A stretch of DNA of 64,000 bases from Craterostigma plantagineum (taxonomy: Eukaryota > Streptophyta > Magnoliopsida > Lamiales > Linderniaceae), in the NCBI GenBank assembly GCA_027422505.1, contig JAPQWV010000017.1, positions 17,299,501 through 17,363,500 of the forward strand, written 5' to 3'. The translations under genes were made by a program, and so were the position numbers. This document shows positions 9,802 through 21,805 of this stretch, one piece after another. Numbering within the stretch: position 1 is the stretch's first letter; every line of letters begins with the position of its first letter. The notes beneath the pieces were generated by a model, which saw nothing but the letters and a program-made list of their open reading frames with translations, searched no databases and had not been told where the DNA came from.

Positions 9802-11526
9802 CACGATTTAAGTATTATTAAATAGGTTATGTAATTTTGATAGAATGGTATAGATTCAGTAGTCTTCGAAATGAACTAGAGGTTTCATGGGTTCTGTTTG
9901 AAGATTAACATGCTTAGGAATTCTAAAGTCCTTGAGTTAACACTCACGTTTATGAAGTAATAGATTCGATACTATAACATTAGTTGACATGAATATCGAC
10001 ATTAATTATTCAGTAAGATTTCGATAAGCCTATATAGATCTCGACATGTATAATGTCTCGAGTATACATGTTGCATTGTGTAGAAGAACTCTTGACATTC
10101 TATAAAGATGTCGACATTTTCAAGGAATAGGTCTCGACATTTTATAAGCATGATTATGAAATCTCGACATTTATAGGACTTCGAGATATAATAAGACGTC
10201 GAATTTATATGATTTCGACATTAGTAAAGTTATCGACACTAGTAAGATTTAGACAAAAGATCTCGACATTGGTAAGATGTCGACATATAATTATTCTCGA
10301 CATTGGTAAGATTTCGAAAACTGTGATTTCGACATTATCAATACTCTCGACATTTACAAGGAAATTTTCGGTATTTTAGAATTCTGCCTAAGGTTTTCAA
10401 TATTCTAGGGTTTATTTATTTTTAGAAACTTCATTAATTTTTAGGTTTTCATAAATTTTAGGGTTTTGATAATTTTATTATTCACAAAATTTATGTGACT
10501 TAATAAATATATATTAATATGGTAATATTTATTATATTCAGAGGATCAATATTTAGGGATTACGCCAGACCTTCTATTTGGCTGTAGCGGGAGGGGAGAT
10601 AGGTGGATTATCCATCTACAATACGTAAACACAATTATGTGTTTCATGTGATTATGTGATTTACGTGACTTATGTGTTTTTCGTACGTTTTATATAAATC
10701 ATGTTTTATGATATTTTTATATGCATGGCACGTGCATATCACGTTAGAGCGAGAGATGGTTGTACCGTAGGGTGACGGTAATGATATGAGATATTGACGT
10801 ACGGGGTAGAAAGAGATGCTTGTGATTGGTGACTCTTAGAGGAGTCGAGGTTGGGCTCACTGGGCACCTGGCGGAGACAGACGTGATCGATCTGTCTACT
10901 CGGACGTGATCGATTCGAGGTGCATACCGCCGGATGGGGTTTTCTTGTTGATTGGTGCGAGAGATATACGACCTGGTAGGAGGACATTGACGTGATCGAT
11001 CAGTGCACTACCGGCGTAGCTCGCCGCGAGACTTGGGGGTGGCCTCCCAGTAGTCTATTGCGCGCGGAGGTGTCGAGCCTAACCTAGGGCCCTGTGTTGT
11101 GTGAAATAAGAATATGGGAAAAAGAAGAGTGTGCATTATATCATGTTGTGAGATATTGGGATTGGGGTTGAGTGCACACTTGCATACACGCATTTTATTC
11201 ACCTACTAGGCAAATCGCTCAGTGTTTACGTATTGTAGGTACTGAGTCTGACGCTGATGCGCGTCAAGACTGAGGCGGCTGGTGGCGGTGCTCCACGGAC
11301 TTTTGAGGGCGGTGCGGTACATGGATGAAGACCTGTGGAGCGTCTTTAGGACTTTTTGTTCTTTTGATATTTTTGGGGCTTCGGCCGTGTACAGAGATAA
11401 CGATGTAGACGGATTTTTATATTAGTATATATTATTTTAGGAAAAAATTTTAATTAGACGGGCCTTCCGCGGCTTACGTTGCGGAAATCCGCCACTAATC
11501 CTAATTAGAAAAGTAGGGTCGCCACA

Positions 11527-12309
11527 GAAGCCAACTCCTCAGCATGCTGAAAAGCTAAGCGAGGAGAGACACATGAGCGTGACAAGATGGTCGCGCATAA
11601 AGCCATGACGGAGGTCCTGTGAAAGACTGGCGAAGAAGTCAATAAACAGAAGATCGGGGAACCTAATGAGGTCAACCCAAAAGAGATGGAGCGCGTTAAG
11701 AAGGAAAAAGCGCGTCAGAAAGACATGGAGGTGAAGAAGTGGATCAAGGCGAGAAACAACCTTGAGCCCTACATGAATATCTTGAGGAGCCGAACCAGCA
11801 ACAAAGTACGAGCTCGCCGGAAAATTGAAGAAGGACGAGATCGCGACGACAGTCGAGCTGGTGAAAGATAGCTCGATTACGAAGGAAGAAGAGGCGACTG
11901 ACATGAAGGAGACCTTCGAGATGCTGACGAAGGCCAAGCCACCGGAGGCGAAATATCTGGACACTATACCGAAGAACATTGAGCATAACAAAACCCACAG
12001 AAAAATCGCGGATGAGGAGCTTGTTAAGAAGCGCGAAGAAGCCGGCAATCCAATTTTTAACTACGAGGTGACGAGCTTGAAGGACTGCGTCACAGGGATC
12101 AAAGAAAAATACGAGGATACTTATTACATCGCCAAAGAACCGAACCGAAGGGAAAAGGCGGTCCAAGAAGGAAAACTAGTGACAGACGAGTACGATAAGA
12201 TGGCAAACATGGCGAAGATCAAGAAGGCAATTATTGACGGAAAATGGAGAGCCGCAACATACGACAGACGAAAGCGGGTCAAATTTAAAGAACGACGAAA
12301 GACCCAAAT
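11527..12309 (+). pseudogene. element A gag, unit 1, distal part
   Basis: Continues the gag extension after the solo LTR and aligns with 28810-29570 of unit 2. The longest frame (11825-12361) is rich in Lys and Glu and probably coiled-coil, with no zinc knuckle and no known catalytic motif; its last residues run into element B and are not original. The true continuation, ending in a polypurine tract, resumes at 26444 after element B. Confidence 0.75.
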
Positions 12310-12604
12310 TGTTGGTCCCGAATGCACCAAACAAGGAATCAAAGAGGCTTTAATGGAATGAAAAGGGAGTATTCTCACCTTTGAGTGTGTGTAGTGTGTG
12401 AAAAATTTGGATAAGCCTTTGATCTTTGATTACTTTCAAAAGTGAGTTGGTAACACCTTATATACCACATTAACCCTAGGTATATTAAGGCCCAATCACT
12501 AAATATTAATTAATTACAATCTTGTCTAAAGCCCAAGCTAAAGATAATTACAAAATTAATCCCAAGACTTAAACTATTGACACAATCAATTAAATATCCT
12601 AACA
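12310..12604 (-). repeat. element B 3' LTR
   Basis: TGTTGGTCCC to CCTAACA. By eye it differs from the other B LTR by two substitutions and two single-base indels, pointing to a recent insertion. Confidence 0.95.
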
Positions 12605-12619
12605 ATCTCCCCCTTTGTG
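12605..12619 (-). other. element B polypurine tract
   Basis: On the minus strand CACAAAGGGGGAGAT lies directly before the 3' LTR, the expected place for the plus-strand primer. Confidence 0.88.
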
Positions 12620-12662
12620 TCAATTGTTGGGAGTCTTGAATCTTGAGCGTAGCGGTGGTGGA

Positions 12663-15600
12663 TTAGCGTGTGAATGTGTCGCAAAGCCCTAGCTTGAACT
12701 CGAAGGCGCGAAGGTTCCTTCGAAGTACCAATCGATTAGCTATAGCGTCAATGAGCTTCGCGAACTTGGATCGGCAGAGAGGATCTTCTTCTGAAAGTAT
12801 GCGGCAGATCTTCATTAGTTTGTCTTGGATGATGGTGAGCGTTCCATCCGAGAACTTTGCCACTTCAGAGCAGCGCAGCATCCTCATCTTTCCCTTATAG
12901 TTCGAGTAGGCGACCGCCTGATCGTCTCCGTCGATCACATCGCCCTCTCGGTAGTCGTCCGCGTTCTTGAAAGATGGGCGAGTCAGATTCACCTTCTTCA
13001 GGTTGTGCTCCACCGCCATCTGCAGATCGTGGGTGGCGAAGAATCTGACCTGTCGGAGCATGTGGCGTTTGATAGCCACATATCCATGGTGACCGGTTCA
13101 GCACGTATGAGATGTCCAGAACTTCTGAGGACGAGTCTGAACTGCTTCATGGATTCCAGCATGCTGTACAGGTCGCCCAGGCACAGAAACTTGAAGTCCG
13201 CCTCACTGACTTCACAGTAGCTCTAATCCTGCCTCATTACCGTGAATACTGGGTAATGGACAGGTCCTTTGGACTCTTGGCGGAGGTTAGTGACTTTGCA
13301 GATGGGGGCCCGACTCATTTCCTGAGCGATGTTTTCCTCATCGGATAGCGTCCTATTTGTGCATTTGTGGCACAGAAGGCTCCATCGATAGAGTTGCTTC
13401 TTTCTCTCGCTCCAACTTTGGATGTTCATCAGCTCATACTCGTCGAAGGTGGTGATGATCTGCTCCTTGCGTCGCCAGATCCTCTTCCTGATCTCTTCTT
13501 GAAACGGTGCGGTGATCTTTTTGTTTTCCCACGGTGCTTCCGGTATATCCACCGTGGGTACATCCGTTTGAGCAGCAGGGGCCTCAGTTTGCTGCGCTTG
13601 GAATTGCAGGATGTCCTCAAGCTCGGCCGGTTCAGCGTCGTACTCCTCTCCGTCCTCGTTGTCTGCTGTGTTGATCAGCGTTAGTGAGGCTTCCATCAGC
13701 AGACGTCGAGCATTTTCCACCAGCTTCCTGGCTGCTACTGCATCGACGGGTGTGTACAGCCATTCATCGTTGAAGATGTAGGCTTCGATCTCGTTCTGTG
13801 CGCAGTAGACGTCTCGGGAGCTACGTTGGGGTCGGTGTTGAGAGGAGTGTCGCTGTGTGGTGGCGAGGGTGTTGCGTCGGAAGAGTTTGTGGATTGTGGG
13901 GATGGTTGTGGTGGAGATTCTGGTGGTTAAGTTGTGGTGATGGTTTTGGCAAGGATGATTGGGTGTCGGGTGGTGTAGGTGTGGTGGTGGCCTCTAACAT
14001 CGATGTGATAGTTAGAGGTTCGGAGACTGTAAGTGGAGACGGTGTGGGGGTGGTCTCTAACGTCGATGTGACGATTAGAGTTTTGGAGACGGTAGTGGAT
14101 GGTGGTGAGGGTGATTTGGCTAGTGGGGTGTGAGGTTTCTGTTACGGGCGTTGTTTCAGGCCCGGAGGAGGAGGACGGCGTCGAGTGAGTGAGTCCTTGG
14201 GATTGTTGGCCTAGCTGCCTATTCTCCCCTCGCGGCGATCTTGATCATCGTCTTGATCGTCGCGCCTGATCCCGCTGGACTCGCCCTGAGCGCGGCAAGT
14301 CATGGGCTGAGTCATCATTCTCTTCATCTGCCGTTCCTCGTCGTCGAGTTCCGTCATCGACTCGAATCTTGCTCGTAGGAGGTAGAAGAGCTCCTTCGCG
14401 GAGATGGCAGAGAGAATGGCTTCAGCGTCCACATCTTGAGTCGGTGGTGGCGTCTCCGGGGCCACACCTTTCCCTTTGTCGGCGGTGGACGCATCGAGAC
14501 GCGCGTAGACTTTATCGCGAATCGACGTCTCAAGAGTCTTTGCAAACTCTTGAAGACGTGTCTCTAGCGCGGTCTCGGTGATGAATTGGGGTAAATTTAA
14601 CAAGTTGGAATCACGAAGAACTCCAACTGACACCGAATCGGAGAATATAGCCGATCGGCCGCCCGTTTGCACAGGACTGGAAAAGACGGGGTCACCTAGA
14701 CTTTCCGTTGGCATCATCGATGAGACAGACTCAATCGTATGATGGCCTAGGCTCACGGTTGTTGTGATGTTGGCCGTGCTAGGTCTTCCGCTCTCAGTCA
14801 CAGAGACATCACCGAGCGTTCTGACAGAGTCACGAAGACTCTGTGGTGCGGTGGAAGGTGTATGTGTCCTAGAAACGTATGAAACTATGGGGAGTGAGGG
14901 CACTAGACTCGAGGTGCATGAAGGATGCAGTCTGAGGCGAGGGACTGCTTGTTTCAACATCGACTATCTCCAAGTGGGATGTCGATGGTATACGTGGCTC
15001 CTCGTGGAATGAAATATCTTCCTGTAGAGAGGAAGATAAGTGGGTTGGTGGGGTAGTTTGCGTGGTTGAGCCAGATGCCACGACTTCTACTCGGGAGGTG
15101 AACACATCACCTCCTGTACCTACTGGTTCGGCTCGGCTTGGCTTATCTGTGGCTGAGGAGGTCGATCGTGCTTTTGTTTCGATCGACGCTCCGTGGGGCG
15201 GCTTACGTCATCCTCTCACGACCGTTTTTTCGGAGCGCGGGTGGAAGAGGATGCGGCGCGACTCGAGGACTTTTTGGAGGTGGTGGTGGGGTTTTGGCTA
15301 GTCACGGGGTTGGGAGTAGTGGGGTTGATCTGCTCCGTAGGGACAGAAGATAGTGGTCTGGGGCTTTCCCGGAATGAGGCGGTTGATATGCGATATTCGC
15401 GGACGTGTGGATTTGTCTGGTCGGCGTAGGCGAGAACTTCGTCCGGAATTATCATAGCGTTTCGATCCTTCGCCGGAGTGTTTTTCTTGGCGAACTTCTC
15501 GACTGTGGGGATGGGGAAGTGTTCGGCTGCCGGCCGCATGCGAATGCTGGTGGAGTGCATGCGGAAGTGTTTGATGAAGGCTGGGAGCTACCGCATGTAA

Positions 15601-16342
15601 GGTATGAAGCGGTTAGTGACTCCCTTTGCGACTTCCTGGTCGCGACGTCGGATCATCGCGACAAGATCCATCCAGATGATGTCCGCGTAGTTGTACTTCC
15701 GGTTGTGGGCGATGCCGGTTAGGATGGTGAGGATCTGAAGGTTTCCGCGGTCCTGACCGGCATGCTTTCCTGACATGCACTTGTTCACCAGCAGGTACAG
15801 TGTTCGCCAAGGTTGAGGTAGGTTGTGGGTGGTGACTTCACTGAGGACAAGTGGGCCCTTCTTCTTCTTGGTATCTGGTTGATAGCCCAGTCGGTCAATG
15901 TCTTCAATGAGTTGATCGTGCGTTGGTAGTGGGTCATAGGGTGAGTAGACGGGGAGTTGAAGCACTTCTTGCACTATTTTGTGATTGAGGACCACCGTTT
16001 CTTGATCAATTTGTGCGGATAGGTTTTTGGCAAGATGGAGTGGTCCCGCTATCTGCAGTGTATGCCAGAATTGTTGAAGACCTGTGCTTCTGGCTCGCCA
16101 TGTGTGAGGGCGTGGCGAAGTGGGTGCCCTTTGAGGATTTCTATGATGACGGGGGCATCGCATCGAAAGCTCTGCAGGTCCACCATGAAGTTGTTGGGAA
16201 TCAGGGCCGCCCATTGACTCAGTGGGAAGATCTGCTCGGGTGGTGGGACATAGAGACGTGTGTTGAGTTCGATGCGAGCAATGTCCCGTTGGATTGCAGC
16301 CACCTCAAGTGCTTCAATTGTGCTTTGATCTTTTTCCGTCAT
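12663..16342 (-). pseudogene. element B extra ORF downstream of pol, frameshifted
   Basis: Starts at the ATG at 16342 on the minus strand and can be followed in successive frames (16342-16049, 16214-15588, 15560-15216, 14960-14211, 13720-13223, 13079-12663) to just before the polypurine tract. Its first part has a region I recognise only loosely: LPQPWRTLYLLVNKCM followed by a stretch ending NYADIIWMDLVAMI, similar in pattern to the plant-specific domain of ORFs linked to some copia elements. The middle is Pro/Ser/Thr-rich and the last part contains a KFSDGTLTIIQDKL motif seen in the same kind of retroelement protein. No signal peptide or clear membrane segment is seen, so an envelope role is not supported. 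Function unknown. Confidence 0.6.
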
Positions 16343-16344
16343 AT

Positions 16345-18070
16345 CTGTGCTTGACAGTAATTGTGATATGATTAGTATGGATTAAATTGTGAGAATGTGG
16401 ACATAAATAAGTCATGGGTGAAATGATGGAAGTGGCCTCAAATTGCAAATGAAACATCGACAATGTTTTTAAAGGAGATGAGAAAGTTCGCTAAGTATAA
16501 CATATAGGGATGTTGAGGAAAATTTAGCATTTTGTGTCAAATTTCGCATGTAATGAGAAATTTCGCAGATTATCACACAAAGGCATGTCGAGAGAACATT
16601 TTCGCAGATATAAAGGAAATTTCGCACTCAGTCTTATTCATGAATTGTGCATATAACAGGGAAATTTCGCATTCAAAGGAAATTTTCGCATGTAGCATGG
16701 AAATTTCGCATTCAGTGTAAAGTTTCGCATGTATTGGGAAATTTTCGCAAGTTATAACACAAAGACATGTCGTGAGAAAGTTTCGCAGTCAGAGTAAAAT
16801 TTTCGCAAGTGATGGAAAATTTCGCAAGTTATATCACATAGACATGTCGTGAGAATTTTCACAGGTTATATGAAAGTTTCGCGGAGGTAAAGAGCTTTGT
16901 GGACTGCGAAAATTTTTGTTCACTGTAGTTGCGAAATAGTGAAGATGCGAAAATATGTAATATGAAGTGATGTGTTATTAGAATTTTGCGGGGCTAAACT
17001 CACTGTAGCAGGGAAAGTTTTGTCGTGAGGGAAAAAGATTTTCTCAGATAAACTTTCGCGGCACTTAACATACTGTAGCAGCGAAAAAAAATTTTAACAC
17101 ATGTAAATTCTCGGGAGAAAGTTTCGAAGTTTCTTAGTCACTGTAGCAGCGAAAATTTTTAACATAAGAAATTTCTCGGAGAAAATAAAGTTTCGCGGGG
17201 CTTAACATGCTGTAGCAGCGAGAAAAATTTTAACATATGTAATTTCTCGGAGAAATTTTCGCGGAACCTCACTCACTGTAGCGCAAGAAATTTCTCGGAT
17301 AAAATAAAGTTTCGCGGGGCTTAGCTCACTGTAGCAGCGAAATTTAACGTTTTTAAAGCAATTTTTCTGAGAATTTTTTTCGCGGTGAAGAACACAGTGC
17401 GATATCGTGCGAAACTACGCAATGTTTTAGCCTTAGACCTACGCAAATCTCAAACAAAATGCAATAATCTGGACTCAATCAACTCGAAATTGGATGGGCA
17501 ATGCATATTTGAGGGTATTAAACATCAATAATCTAACATGCGTTTGATTTAGAGCCGAGAAAACATTAATTAAACCTAACAGATTTAATTAAAATGGGGC
17601 AAAACAGGATAAGACGAACAGATATTTGGATTATTTAAGGTGTATTCATACCGAAAAAGCTTGATTTTGAAGTCGAAGAATGCAGATAAGTGGATTTTGA
17701 ATGCAGATTGGACGTCGACAATGATGCGAGGGGTGCGAAATTTTGAAAGAGGGGGTTGCGAAAATTTTGAATTTTTCTCGGGAATTTTATGATTGTAAAA
17801 AGTGTTAAGTGTTTAGGGTTTTAGGGGTTTTAGTCACTGTATATGCGAAATTTTGAGTTAATGGGTCGAAATTTCGTGGGCTTGGTCAAAACCTCAACTG
17901 AGCTGAATTTTCGCGGGTTTGGTCAAAGTTGGGTCCAATTGAGGTTCAATTGGTCCAATTTTGACCCTTTTTGACCAAAAAAATTAGAAATTCAACCAAA
18001 ATATTTTAATCGGTCCAATTTTGACTCAGTTGACCAAACTTTAAAATTTCAACCCAATTTTTTTTAATAA
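16345..18070. repeat. element B pol-ORF spacer with TTTCGC/TTCTCGG motif clusters
   Basis: Non-coding and AT-rich, with dozens of short related motifs: AAATTTCGCA in 16500-16870, then TTTCTCGG and TTTCGCGGGGCTTA with CACTGTAGCAGCG in 16980-17400. The same vocabulary returns in the element's 5' leader. Confidence 0.8.
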
Positions 18071-18090
18071 AATAAATAGAAAAATCAGAA

Positions 18091-18226
18091 GCTCCCCCTT
18101 AATCGAGAAACTTCCCGTTTTAAATAATGGAAGAAAAAAATAGATGCTCCCCCTTAATCGAAAAACTTCCCGTTTTAAATAATGAAAATCAATAGATGCT
18201 CCCCCTTAATCGAAAACTCCCCCTCA
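18091..18226 (-). repeat. triple polypurine-type repeat after element B pol
   Basis: GCTCCCCCTTAATCG occurs at 18091, 18146 and 18198, spaced 55 and 52 bases, with a fourth CTCCCCCT at 18217. In element sense these are AGGGGGAGC purine runs, like the true polypurine tract at 12605-12619. They lie about 90 bases after the pol stop and could be internal plus-strand priming sites. Confidence 0.75.
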
Positions 18227-18316
18227 AAAGACATAATTCAGAAGACACATAGATAATGAAGTGAAGTGGAAAAAGAAATATGTACACTTTATCAAAGTTC
18301 ATGTAGGGTCGATTGA

Positions 18317-19770
18317 TCACAACTGAATATTCAACATGCCCAACATAGTCACTAGGTGTTGGAATCGTTTGACATCCAACGGTTTTGTGAAGATATCGGC
18401 CAGTTGATCTTCGGTTGTGATGTAGTGCAATTCAATCGTGCCTTGTTCGACATGTTCTTTGATGAAGTGGTGACGAATATCTATGTGTTTCGTTCTTGAG
18501 TGATGTACTGGATTACTCGTCATCGCAATAGCACTTTTTGAGTCACAGTAAATGGGAATTTTATCAACATGAAAATTAAAATCTCGTAGTTGGGTTCTCA
18601 TCCACAAAAGTTGTGAACAGCAACTAGCGGCGGCGACATATTCTGCCTCCGTCGATGAAGTTGAGACACAGTTTTGTTTTCGAGACGACCAACTTACGAG
18701 TTTACCTCCCAAGAAGTGTCCAGAGGTGCTTTTTCGGTCCATCTTGCATCCTGCGTAATCCGAGTCAGAGAATCCAACTAGTTTGAAGTCCGATAGAGTG
18801 GGGTACCACAAACCCAGATTGGGTGTTCCTTTGAGATAGCGGAGGATCCTTTTGACAGCAGTGAGATGGGATTCCTTTGGTGTTGCCTGAAAACGAGCGC
18901 AGATTCCTATCGAGAGAACGATGTCCGGTCGACTAGCAGTAAGATACAAAAGAGAACCTATTATCCCTCGATAGATGGTTAGGTCAACGGGAACACCAGA
19001 TGGGTCCGCGTCGGGTCGGCCAGAGGGTGACATAGGTGTAGCAGCAGTCTTGGCATCCTTCATTCCATATTTCTCGAGGATGTCATGGATGTATTTGGAC
19101 TGATTGATGAAGATTCCGTTGGGGAGTTGCTTTACTTGAAGACCAAGAAAGAAGTTCAGCTCACCCATCATACTCATTTCGAATTTCTCTTTCATCAATT
19201 CTGCGAACTCTTCACACAGTTGTGGTTTAGTCGATCCAAAAATGATATCATCGACATAAATCTGTACAATCATTATGTCCGGGCCACTCCGCTTGGTGAA
19301 GAGAGTTGTATCCAGAGATCCTTTCTTGAATCCAGACTGAACAAGGAAGTCTGAAAGGACGTCAGACCAAGCTCGGGGAGCCTGTTTTAGTCCGTAGAGG
19401 GCCTTGTAGAGTCGATATACGTGATGAGGAAACTCTTCGCTCAAGAACCTTCAGGTTGATCAACGTACACTTCTTCTTTGAGAAATCCATTCAGAAATGC
19501 AGTCTTCACGTCCATTTGGTAGACTTTAAAGTTCTTGTGAGCAGCAAAGGCAAGAAAAATTCGTATGGCTTCGATCCTGGCAACTGGGGCGAAAGTTTCA
19601 TCGTAGTCGATACCTTCTTGTTGGTTGTACCCCTTAGCCACAAGTCTTGCTTTATTGCGAATAACAACACCGTCTTCATCCTTTTTGTTCTTGAAGATCC
19701 ATTTTGTGCCGATAATGATCTATTGCGAGGTCGTGGTACGAGTTCCCAAACTTGTAAACGTTTAAACTGA
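18317..19770 (-). pseudogene. element B reverse transcriptase and RNase H
   Basis: The RT begins near 19770 (EEINQFKRLQVWELVPRP) and runs through [20 protein letters not shown] and [10 protein letters not shown] to the catalytic YVDD (19247-19258 on the minus strand). RNase H follows with GFSDSDYAGC, STEAEYVAA and YCDSKSAI carrying the acidic residues, then DQLADIFTKPL, and ends at the stop at 18317. Frameshifts lie near 19700 and 19440. All copia motifs are intact between them. Confidence 0.93.
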
Positions 19771-21360
19771 TTTATTTCCTCCTGCATTGCAATCAGCCAA
19801 TCGGGATCGTTGAGAGCTTCAGCTACTCGTGATGGTTCGACTTGACTGAGATAGCAAGCAAACAGACTTTCATTCATCGTAGCCGAACGTGTCGAAACAC
19901 CGGATGTGAGGTCCCCAATAATCTGGTCTGTAGGATGAGACCGAGTCCAGAGTGGTACATTGGTCTGTGAGGAGCTAGCCGCATTTGTGTCTATTGGAGG
20001 CTCATTAGATTGGGGTCCGGTGTCCGAAGAAGAGATCTCAACCGTAGTGGATGGAGAGGGTTCATCATCAGGATCAGCAATGTTCCCAAGGTTGGGTAAA
20101 ATGTCGTCTTCATTGAGATTGAGTGCATCCAAGTTTGGAGGGACGACGTCATTGCCGATAACTGGTGGTGTAGGTGGAGTGGGTGCAGCGGTAGGTTCAG
20201 TGGTGGCGGCGGGAGTCTTGGGAACTGGATAGAAGTACTCGAAAAGTAGATCGAGATCCAGTTCACCAGAGTTGCCCTCAGATGAGGAAGTTCCCGCGGT
20301 TGAAGGTTGACCTTTTGTCAACGACTGTAGAAGACCTGGTTCTGGACTAATATGAGCAGAAGCCATGAGGTCGCCTTCGCTTTCGTCAAATGTGACATTT
20401 GTGCTCTCAATGACAGATCGTTTCTCCTTAAAATAGACTCTGTATGCCTTCGAGTTTAGCGAATAACCAACAAAGATTCCTTCGAGTGCTTTTGGATCAA
20501 GCTTCCCAAGATGTTGGCGATCATTGGCAACAAAACATCGGCATCCGAAACCCTTAGATACGATATATCTGGTATACGACGGTTGTTCAACATCTCGTAT
20601 GGAGTGCTGTTGAATCTCTTGTGGATGGAAGCCCGGTTCTGCGTGTAACAGACTGTTTGAATAGCTTCGCCCCAAAGAGAGTGAGGAAGGCCGGATTGGA
20701 TGAGGAGAGTCCTAGCTGCTTCAACTAGTGTTCTGTTCTTACGCTCAACGACACCCTCTGTTCCGGTGTCTTCACAGCTGAGAACTGCTGAGTGATGCCC
20801 TGAGTGGCATAGAAATCACTGAGCTTCTTGTTCTTAAACTCAGTTCCGTTGTCAGTTCTGATAATCCGAACCTTCTGTTGATGGAGAGTTTGGGACGTAA
20901 CAACAAACTCGATAATTATATCAGGAACTTCATCCTTTGTACGAATGAGTTTCGTCCATGTGTAGCGTGAAAAATCGTCGACAATCACAAGAATATACCG
21001 TCTTCCTCCGAGTGTGGCCGTAGGCATTGGGCCACATAGATCCATATGTAAGAGCTCGAGGATTAGCTTAGAGGACGGTGTTTCCTTGGATATGTGAGAC
21101 GATCGCTTCATCTTCCCCAATTCACAGGCAGAGCAGAGGTGTTCCTTATGATATGTTAGTTGGGGTAGACCGTTGACGAGTTTATCTTGACGCAGTTTGT
21201 TGATAGTCTTGAAATTGAGATGAGAAAGACGTCGGTGCCATAGATCATTCAACTTGGGTGCAGCCCCGAGAGAGAAGGCATACTGGTCGAGAGGTCGTGA
21301 GATTGAGTACGTAGAGGTGAGACGTGCGCGTTCCAGAAAGAAGTGGCAGTCCCGAGGCAT
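19771..21360 (-). pseudogene. element B GAG-pre-integrase and integrase
   Basis: The zinc-binding part shows LWHRRLSHLN and CSACELGK, followed by the catalytic core with LHMDLCGPM (first Asp) and RTDNGTEFKN (second Asp). The frame is lost near 20770, just before the catalytic Glu, and resumes by 20600 with the C-terminal stretch (GCRCFVANDRQHLGKLDPKA) and a long Pro/Ser/Asp-rich linker to RT. Confidence 0.92.
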
Positions 21361-21643
21361 CTATAATGCTGCAGATGTCAGATTCGAAGAGAACCTTGTA
21401 TCCTTTGTCGCAGAAACGACCAATGCTGAAGAGATTGTAGCTCAAACCCTCAACGTAAGAGATGCCCTTGATCGTCAGTTTGTCATGGACGAGATCACCA
21501 GTTCCGAGAATTGGCGCCATTTGACTGTTTCCGAAGGAGACCCTTCCGAGATAGCGCTCGGAGAAGTTGCTCAGCAGCTCCTTGTTCCCCGTCATGTGTG
21601 TGGAGCAACCCGAGTCTAGATACCACACATGACAGACCTGCAA
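21361..21643 (-). pseudogene. element B aspartic protease
   Basis: Contains WYLDSGCSTHMTG (near 21625-21587), the copia protease active site DSG, then a flap-like GTGDLVHDKLTIKGI stretch. The frame continues downstream to 21245, overlapping the start of the integrase region in another frame. Confidence 0.92.
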
Positions 21644-21805
21644 TCATTAGCAAATGTTGGGTCCCCGTTTACTGACGGGGCATTCTTGTGATACAAGTAA
21701 AATTTTCATGCGCTTAATGGGAAATGTGGATTCTAAATCAGATTGTGTTGATTCTAATTTAGCTTTCCCTTGTCGTTTGTTTGATTAGGCGGGATTGTGG
21801 TTTTT

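Larger units (their letters stand above)
6852..11526 (+). repeat. Ty3/gypsy-type solo LTR with a MULE inside
   Basis: Begins TGTAATACCCC and ends GGTCGCCACA, flanked by the 5-bp duplication GAAGC (6847-6851 and 11527-11531). Removing the nested MULE and one copy of its target duplication leaves about 2413 bp, close to the 2389-bp LTR of element F downstream. The last 400 bases resemble the F LTR on the opposite strand (shared TTGCGGAAATCCGCCA, TTTTGAGGGCGG and GGTACATGGA). No gag or pol lies inside, so this is a solo LTR left by LTR-LTR recombination. Confidence 0.88.

Noticed and set aside
13798..14133. Gly/Val-rich plus-strand ORF and similar ones at 12825-13220 and 15062-15429
   Set aside because: They are antisense shadows of the minus-strand downstream ORF of element B.
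12663..16342. Calling the extra ORF of element B an envelope gene
   Set aside because: Position fits, but no signal peptide, transmembrane helix or fusion-like segment is visible.
16440..17400. Regular short motifs as a CRISPR array
   Set aside because: Motifs are 7-12 bases with irregular spacing and degenerate copies inside a plant retrotransposon; no repeat-spacer structure.
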